In this document: piece by piece, positions 59,084 through 64,000 of the stretch
How the letters are laid out: each line of letters begins with the position of its first letter
Numbering within the stretch: position 1 is the stretch's first letter
Assembly (NCBI RefSeq): GCF_006491645.1
Contig: NZ_VDCZ01000001.1
Span: 62,001 to 126,000 of the forward strand
Length of the DNA: 64,000 bases
Origin: Flavobacterium profundi
GTDB lineage: Bacteria; Bacteroidota; Bacteroidia; Flavobacteriales; Flavobacteriaceae
Reading direction: 5' to 3'
Notes under the pieces: model-generated
The model's database searches: none
What the model saw: the letters and a program-made list of their open reading frames with translations, nothing else
What the model was told of the DNA's origin: nothing
Translations under genes and position numbers: made by a program

Positions 59084-59494
59084 TTAATTACCTTTATACG
59101 TTACAAAATTTCTTGGAGTCTCATATAGTACCACTTCCATTTCCAAAGTAGAGTCGATGTAAGGCCTTAATTTGTTCCAAATTACCACAGCTATATTTTC
59201 TGCAGTAGGATTTAAATCTTCAAAATCTGGAACATCTAAATTTAAATTTTTATGATCGAAAGCATCTTCTATATGTTCTTTTATCAAATCCGATAAAATT
59301 TTCACATCCATAACAAAACCTGTTTCAGGATTTATGGGACCAGTTACACTTACAATTAATTCGTAATTATGCCCATGATAATTAGGATTATTACACTTCC
59401 CAAAAACCAGATTGTTTTTCTCTTCTGACCAATCTTTTCTATATAATCGATGGGCCGCATTAAAGTGTGCCTTTCTTGAAACCGTTACTTTCAT
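59084..59494 (-). CDS. queD: 6-carboxytetrahydropterin synthase (QueD)
   Basis: 136 residues. Metal-binding His in KAHFNAAHRL and NYHGHNYEL, the catalytic Cys in FGKCNNPNYHGHNY, and FDHKNLNLDVPDFEDLNPTA with the catalytic Asp-His pair. It makes 6-carboxytetrahydropterin for queuosine synthesis. Lies between idi and bcp on the same strand (23-bp and 1-bp gaps). Confidence 0.93.
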   Translation of the reverse strand: MKVTVSRKAHFNAAHRLYRKDWSEEKNNLVFGKCNNPNYHGHNYELIVSVTGPINPETGFVMDVKILSDLIKEHIEDAFDHKNLNLDVPDFEDLNPTAENIAVVIWNKLRPYIDSTLEMEVVLYETPRNFVTYKGN

Positions 59495-59517
59495 TTGTTT
59501 TTAGAAAATTTGTGGCA

Positions 59518-60045
59518 TTAAATTTTATGACTTTCTAGATAATGATAAAATTCATCAAAAATAATTTTAAACCATACCGTATAGCGTTCTGGATGAGTTG
59601 CCATATCTTCTCTAATATCTTCTATTTTCATCCATTTCCAATCTTCAACTTCTTCTTTATTAATAACAGGCTCTTCATTATATCTTCCAATCATAACATG
59701 ATCTAATTCATGTTCGGTTAAACCGTTATCAAAAGGAGCTTTATAGATGAAGTGAAAGAGTTCTTTTAAATCGGTAACAAAACCCATTTCTTCCATTAAG
59801 CGCCTTTTACCTGCTAAAATATTAGACTCTCCAGGTCGCTGATGACTACAACAGGTGTTTGTCCACAATAAAGGAGAATGGTATTTCTGAGCTGCTCTTT
59901 GTTGCAGCATTACTTCATTTTTATCATTTAAAATAAATACTGAAAAGGCTCTATGCAAAAGCGCTTGTTCATGTGCTGCCATTTTTTCCATTAAACCAAT
60001 GGCTTCATCATTTGTATCCACTAAAATTACTTTTTCTTCACTCAT
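59518..60045 (-). CDS. idi: isopentenyl-diphosphate delta-isomerase, type I
   Basis: 175 residues, Nudix-like fold. Metal and catalytic residues: WTNTCCSHQRPGE with the catalytic-type Cys, GKRRLMEEMGF as the Nudix-like helix, and HELDHVMIG with the second catalytic Glu. It isomerises isopentenyl to dimethylallyl diphosphate for quinone and carotenoid synthesis. First gene of the unit idi, queD, bcp. Confidence 0.94.
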   Translation of the reverse strand: MSEEKVILVDTNDEAIGLMEKMAAHEQALLHRAFSVFILNDKNEVMLQQRAAQKYHSPLLWTNTCCSHQRPGESNILAGKRRLMEEMGFVTDLKELFHFIYKAPFDNGLTEHELDHVMIGRYNEEPVINKEEVEDWKWMKIEDIREDMATHPERYTVWFKIIFDEFYHYLESHKI

Positions 60046-60229
60046 AGTATTGATTAATGTCTCAAAAATACAAAAAAACTTTGGCTTATGTAAGTCTTTA
60101 GAAGTTTATGAGAACATTAACAATTGTATAGCTAAATTTAATTTCTTAACTTAGGTAAAGAATAAACAAAAGAATAAACAGTTGACATTCAATTTTATAA
60201 AATTCAAACATTCTCTTCAATTAATATTG

Positions 60230-60237
60230 TATATTTG
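60230..60237 (+). promoter_or_regulatory. -7 box and long leader of the cold-shock-domain gene
   Basis: TATATTTG fits TAnnTTTG. The gene starts at 60371, so the leader would be about 125 nt, and the 60046-60370 gap has no other content. Long leaders with temperature-sensitive folding are usual for cold-shock mRNAs. Confidence 0.5.
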
Positions 60238-60370
60238 TTCCTTAGAAATTTTTTAAATTCTTTTCATTATTTACCTCATAAATAGTTTTAAGTACTACTA
60301 TAAGATATAATAATTGTTTTTTTTAAATTTTTATCATCTTAAATAATCACTTAAAATTATAAATTAATTA

Positions 60371-60817
60371 ATGGGCAGACCTCAACAATCATTTAATAAA
60401 AAAGAGCAAGAAAAGCTTCGTGCTAAAAAACGAAAAGAAAAACAAGAAAAAAAAGAGGCAAGAAAAGCCAATCCTAAATTATCTGGTGAAGATTTATATG
60501 TATATGTAGATGAAAATGGTTATTTAACCAGTACACCTCCAGATCCTTCCAAAAAAATAGTTACAGATGTAGAAAGCATTGAAATTAGTATTCCAAAAAG
60601 AGAAGAAACAGAAGAAGTTGACAAAGAAAAAAAAGGAATAATCGATTTTTATGATACTTCAAAAGGTTTTGGTTTTATTAAAGAAATCGACTCTGATAAT
60701 AAATTCTTTTTTCACATAAAAGGACTAATTGATGAGGTAAAAGAAGGAAATAAAGTTACCTATGAATTAGAGAAAGGAATAAAAGGAATGAATGCCGTAC
60801 GCATAAAAAAGATATAA
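60371..60817 (+). CDS. cold-shock-domain protein with basic N-terminal extension
   Basis: 148 residues. The N-terminal 35 residues are a Lys/Arg/Glu-rich helix (KKEQEKLRAKKRKEKQEKKE). After an acidic linker the C-terminal 65 residues are a cold-shock domain: GIIDFYDTSKGFGFIKEIDS, with RNP1-like KGFGFI and RNP2-like KFFFHI, ending with AVRIKKI. It binds single-stranded RNA or DNA. Promoter and long leader at 60230-60370. Confidence 0.9.
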   Translation: MGRPQQSFNKKEQEKLRAKKRKEKQEKKEARKANPKLSGEDLYVYVDENGYLTSTPPDPSKKIVTDVESIEISIPKREETEEVDKEKKGIIDFYDTSKGFGFIKEIDSDNKFFFHIKGLIDEVKEGNKVTYELEKGIKGMNAVRIKKI

Positions 60818-60873
60818 ATCTATCCTTCAATAACCATATAAAATGTTGCTCCATAAGGGAGTGACATTTATTT

Positions 60874-62433
60874 TTACATTAAACTTTCAGCAATTTTAAT
60901 AGCACATTTTTCACCATCTATGGCTGCAGAAATAATTCCTCCTGCATAACCTGCTCCTTCACCACAAGGATAAAGGCCTTTTATTTCTAAATGCTCCAAA
61001 GTAATTGGATCACGAGGAATTCTAACAGGAGAGGAAGTTCGACTTTCTGGTGCATGCAAAATTGCTTCATTTGTAAAATAACCTTTCATAGATTTTCCAA
61101 ATTGAACAAAACCCTCTCGCATGGTTTGGGTTAAAAACGAAGGGAATACCTCTCCCAACTCCACTGAAGTAGTTCCTGGAACATAGGAAGTTTTAGGAAT
61201 TTCCGCAGAACTCTTTTTCTGAGAAAAATCGACCATTCGTTGCGCTGGCACTTTTTGTGTTTTACCAGCAACTTGCCAAGCTTTTTGCTCTATTGCTTTT
61301 TGAAATTCCATTCCTGCTAAAGCACCAAACTTTGCAAAAGGTTTAAAATCCTCCAATCGCAATTCAACTACTATTCCAGAATTAGCGGTAGCTTGATCCC
61401 TTTTTGAAGGTGACCAACCATTCGTTACAACTTCACCCGGACTTGTGGCACAAGGTGCAATAACTCCTCCAGGACACATGCAAAAAGAATACATCCCTCG
61501 TCCTGCGATTTGCTTAACAATTGAATACGGTGCAGGTGGCAAAAATTCTCCTCTAAAATCGCATGAATATTGTATTTTATCAATCAACTCTTGTGGATGT
61601 TCTGCACGAACCCCTAGAGCAAACGGTTTTGCCTCAATAAAGATTTTTTTCCTATCTAATAGTTCAAAAATATCTCTTGCAGAATGTCCTGTTGCTAAAA
61701 TAATTTTTTTTGTTGAAAGGACATTTCCATCCTGCAAAACAACTCCTGCAACTTCATTACTTTTTAACAAAATATCGGTAACCCTTTTTTCAAATAAAAC
61801 TTCACCACCACTGGCACGAATTTTTTCACGAATATCTTGAATAATTTGTGGTAATTTATTGGTTCCAATATGAGGATGTGCTTCAATCAAAATTTCATCT
61901 GAAGCTCCAAAACCAACCAAAAGTTTTAAAATTCTTTCAACATCTCCTCTTTTTTTGGATCGTGTATATAATTTACCATCGGAATAGGTTCCTGCACCAC
62001 CTTCTCCAAAACAATAATTGGAATCTTCATTAACAATATGATCTACATTTATCGCTTTCAAATCTCTTCTTCGTCCTCTCACATCTTTTCCTCTTTCTAA
62101 GACGATTGGTTTCAGCCCTAATTCTATTAATTGTAAGGCTGCAAATAAACCTGCTGGTCCAGCACCTACAACAACTACTTCTTGTGCATGAGACACATTG
62201 GGATAATCTGGTAATTCTATAGATGTCGCAACAAATGGCTCACCTAACAAAAACACATTTGCTTTAATGTTTATTTTAATCGATTTTTGTCGGGCATCAA
62301 TAGAGCGTTTTACCACAATTACCTTTTGAATCTCTTTTGGAGAAACTTGAAATAATTTAGCAACATGATGTGTTAGCAAAACTTCGTTTGCTGCAACTTC
62401 TGGAGAGACTTGAAATTGAAATTCGCGTGGCAT
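60874..62433 (-). CDS. COG2509 FAD-dependent oxidoreductase
   Basis: 519 residues. N-terminal ~80 residues (LFQVSPKEIQKVIVVKRSID) are a family extension. FAD Rossmann site VVVVGAGPAGLFAALQLIEL, then NYCFGEGGAGTYSDGKLYTR, the central ILATGHSARDIFELL, and the C-terminal GLYPCGEGAGYAGGIISAAI motif. This is the uncharacterised dehydrogenase family COG2509. Substrate unknown. Its ATG overlaps the stop of the upstream lipoprotein gene by one base (TAATG), so the two are translationally coupled. Confidence 0.88.
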   Translation of the reverse strand: MPREFQFQVSPEVAANEVLLTHHVAKLFQVSPKEIQKVIVVKRSIDARQKSIKINIKANVFLLGEPFVATSIELPDYPNVSHAQEVVVVGAGPAGLFAALQLIELGLKPIVLERGKDVRGRRRDLKAINVDHIVNEDSNYCFGEGGAGTYSDGKLYTRSKKRGDVERILKLLVGFGASDEILIEAHPHIGTNKLPQIIQDIREKIRASGGEVLFEKRVTDILLKSNEVAGVVLQDGNVLSTKKIILATGHSARDIFELLDRKKIFIEAKPFALGVRAEHPQELIDKIQYSCDFRGEFLPPAPYSIVKQIAGRGMYSFCMCPGGVIAPCATSPGEVVTNGWSPSKRDQATANSGIVVELRLEDFKPFAKFGALAGMEFQKAIEQKAWQVAGKTQKVPAQRMVDFSQKKSSAEIPKTSYVPGTTSVELGEVFPSFLTQTMREGFVQFGKSMKGYFTNEAILHAPESRTSSPVRIPRDPITLEHLEIKGLYPCGEGAGYAGGIISAAIDGEKCAIKIAESLM

Positions 62434-63218
62434 TAATTGTATTCTATTATAGCTTCAGAAATTAATACTGGTTGGGTTGAACTCACACTATATTTTTTAA
62501 TTAAAACTGGATAATTATCATTATCATATGTGATTTCATATTCATGCGAAAGTGTTCCGGTAGAAGCGTTCACATCAGAATAGGAATATCTTTTTAAAAT
62601 ATTATTACTACTTATAAAATCGCAAGTTTCATATTGAAGAATAAACTTTAAATAAGGATTCATCATTTTCATTGGATTATTCTTTGCATCATACTCAAAA
62701 GTTGATTTATAGGAAGATGAAAAGCTATAATTCTCTGTAATAACTTGCTGAATATTATTCGTAAGAAATATGTATTGTTTTTCAGAATCTGTTATCCAAT
62801 TTGAGCTTTCTAAATGTTGATTCTTTACCAAAGACAAAGTACCATTATTGTATGTCAAAATTTGCTTTTCATCATTAGAATCATTGACAATTGAGCTCAA
62901 TAAGGATCCCTCGTAATTTAAATAATTGATTGACATCAATTGATTATTAGAATATTTTTTTATTTGGCTAATCTTATTTGAATTGTAGTAAAATTCAAGA
63001 ACATTCTGAGTATCAGAAATAGAAACAAGTTTACCTTCTGAATAATTAAAATTAGCAGTGAACTGATAATCAACTTGTTGATTATAATATACCTTTTCTG
63101 AATATTTTTTTATCGTTTTTGATAAAGAAACCGTTTCACCATTCTCAGTAGTATCATCATTACTACAACCAAAATTTAATCCAACAACAACTGTTAATAA
63201 AACTACTCTCCAATTCAT
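62433..63218 (-). CDS. hypothetical lipoprotein
   Basis: 261 residues. Lipoprotein signal with Cys at residue 18 (GLNFGCSNDD). The mature part has many short beta strands with YNSNK, YNNGT, YDAKN and YDNDN turns (FNYSEGKLVSISD, YENYEGSLLS-like), looking like RHS/YD-type strand repeats as seen in other Bacteroidota lipoproteins. Family not named. Upstream gene of the coupled pair with the COG2509 gene. Confidence 0.7.
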   Translation of the reverse strand: MNWRVVLLTVVVGLNFGCSNDDTTENGETVSLSKTIKKYSEKVYYNQQVDYQFTANFNYSEGKLVSISDTQNVLEFYYNSNKISQIKKYSNNQLMSINYLNYEGSLLSSIVNDSNDEKQILTYNNGTLSLVKNQHLESSNWITDSEKQYIFLTNNIQQVITENYSFSSSYKSTFEYDAKNNPMKMMNPYLKFILQYETCDFISSNNILKRYSYSDVNASTGTLSHEYEITYDNDNYPVLIKKYSVSSTQPVLISEAIIEYN

Positions 63219-63258
63219 CTTTACATTTTTTTTGCAAAAATAGTGTTTTAAAATAAAA

Positions 63259-63283
63259 ATGAGAGGTAGAAACCACCTCTCAT
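63259..63283. terminator. hairpin terminator of the T9SS protein gene
   Basis: ATGAGAGGT (63259-63267) pairs with ACCTCTCAT (63275-63283). On the minus strand a T-run follows. Confidence 0.85.
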
Positions 63284-63304
63284 CCCAATTAATTTACTCT
63301 ATTC

Positions 63305-64000
63305 TTAATTTTTTAAAAATTTTTGAATAACTATTCCTTCATTAGTGTTCAATTTTACAAAATAAATACCCGATTGCAATTCAGAAACATCCATTTTCAA
63401 AACAGTTTCAGTAGTGGTTATATTTTGCAATACTTGCCCGTTTATGGAAACAATTGTTGCTTCATTTATAGCAACTCCTTTATTATTTTCAATTGTAATT
63501 TCAGAAAAGGCAGGGTTAGGATATAAAGTAAACCCAATATTGTTTTCAAAATTAGGAGTACCCAAAACTGCAGCATTGTCTAGATAATCAGGAATTGAAT
63601 TGGTATTAATATCATCATCCATCGGATTAAAATTATGGTTATAATCTTCATCCTTAGTTAAAACACCATCCCCATCATCGTCATCATCAAGGTAATCTGG
63701 AATTGTATCGTTATCCGTGTCTAATAAACTACTTGTAGTGCCACGATTAGATCTTGCAAAAACATATTCGTATTCTGTTAAAACAGTATCACCATCATCA
63801 TCATTATCAGCAAAATTTGGAATACCATCATTATCGGTATCATCATTTGCCAAATTTCCGTCGCCATTTAAATCCTCACTTGATGTTGGCACACTATCTG
63901 CGTCAAAATCATTTGAACAATCAATAACTTGAAGTTTTACATCATAAATAACACCTTCAGAAAACGCATAAATTGTTTGTTGTGATTGTGTATTTGCATA
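63305..64000 (-). CDS. T9SS-secreted calcium-binding repeat protein (5' part beyond window)
   Basis: The reading frame is open to the window edge, so the 195-residue piece that starts at a GTG at 63892 is only the C-terminal part. Visible upstream residues include YAFSEGVIYDVKLQVIDCSN. Then come Asp-rich thrombospondin type 3-like calcium repeats (DLNGDGNLANDDTDNDGIPN, DNDDDGDTVLTEYEYVF). The last 75 residues are a T9SS type A sorting domain: FTLYPNPAFSEITIENN, GQVLQNITTTE and GIYFVKLNTNEGIVIQKFLK. Type IX secretion fits a gliding flavobacterium. The catalytic or binding part lies outside. Confidence 0.88.
   Translation of the reverse strand, partial: YANTQSQQTIYAFSEGVIYDVKLQVIDCSNDFDADSVPTSSEDLNGDGNLANDDTDNDGIPNFADNDDDGDTVLTEYEYVFARSNRGTTSSLLDTDNDTIPDYLDDDDDGDGVLTKDEDYNHNFNPMDDDINTNSIPDYLDNAAVLGTPNFENNIGFTLYPNPAFSEITIENNKGVAINEATIVSINGQVLQNITTTETVLKMDVSELQSGIYFVKLNTNEGIVIQKFLKN

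Overview
The window looks like chromosomal DNA of a member of the Flavobacteriaceae (Bacteroidota), probably Flavobacterium or a close relative. The evidence is low GC, start regions without Shine-Dalgarno sites, many -7 boxes of the Bacteroidota form TAnnTTTG, short Bacteroidota lipoprotein signals, an OMP_b-brl-type TonB receptor, a T9SS type A sorting tail, and conserved families such as DUF2805, DUF4199 and DUF2721. I see no phage, plasmid, IS transposase, CRISPR array or rRNA. One tRNA (Thr, anticodon TGT) is present.

Layout. Positions 1-5774 hold a minus-strand efflux operon TolC, adaptor, RND pump; the pump is cut by the window edge. Its promoter region carries two tandem 14-bp palindromes. 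Immediately beyond is a 441-bp array of 21 units, each exactly 21 bp. Positions 6.4-9.6 kb form an accessory patch: eight copies of a hairpin-forming intergenic repeat, a GIY-YIG nuclease gene bounded on both sides by inverted copies of it, two paralogous secreted proteins, a DUF2750 protein and an orphan membrane protein. Positions 9.6-14.7 kb carry an NTF2-like protein, GapN, a beta-helix lipoprotein and small unknowns. Positions 14.8-19.8 kb form a respiratory/sulfide block: cydAB (bd oxidase), a DUF2202 lipoprotein, an SQR-like flavoprotein and an unannotated 43-residue peptide. The cydA promoter has the same palindrome at the same distance as the efflux operon, so one Crp/Fnr-type regulator may control both.

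Positions 19.8-35 kb hold a solitary ParA-like ATPase, argS, a TonB receptor, a KAS III, an S9 peptidase, an orphan ABC ATPase, OmpA and lipocalin lipoproteins, htpG and a TlpA-like thioredoxin. Positions 35-44.6 kb hold a YdeI family protein, an astacin, an esterase/PD40/GNAT operon, a lipoprotein plus Arg-rich secreted protein pair, DUF2721, a cytosolic TPR hybrid histidine kinase and an L,D-transpeptidase-like lipoprotein. Positions 44.7-56.6 kb carry a DUF1800-DUF1501 pair, EamA, DoxX, AlkB, DUF2805, M61 peptidase, DUF819, DUF4369, a trans-sulfuration enzyme, a membrane-tethered LuxR-type regulator and DUF4199. Positions 56.6-64 kb carry tRNA-Thr, manA, a bcp-queD-idi cluster, a cold-shock-domain protein with a long leader, a COG2509 flavoprotein with an upstream lipoprotein, and the C-terminal part of a T9SS-secreted protein.

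Most of the window is ordinary core flavobacterial genome. The parts that deserve attention are the GIY-YIG gene with its repeats, the 21-bp phased array, and the shared palindrome regulon. I cannot claim that any of them is a new system without database searches.
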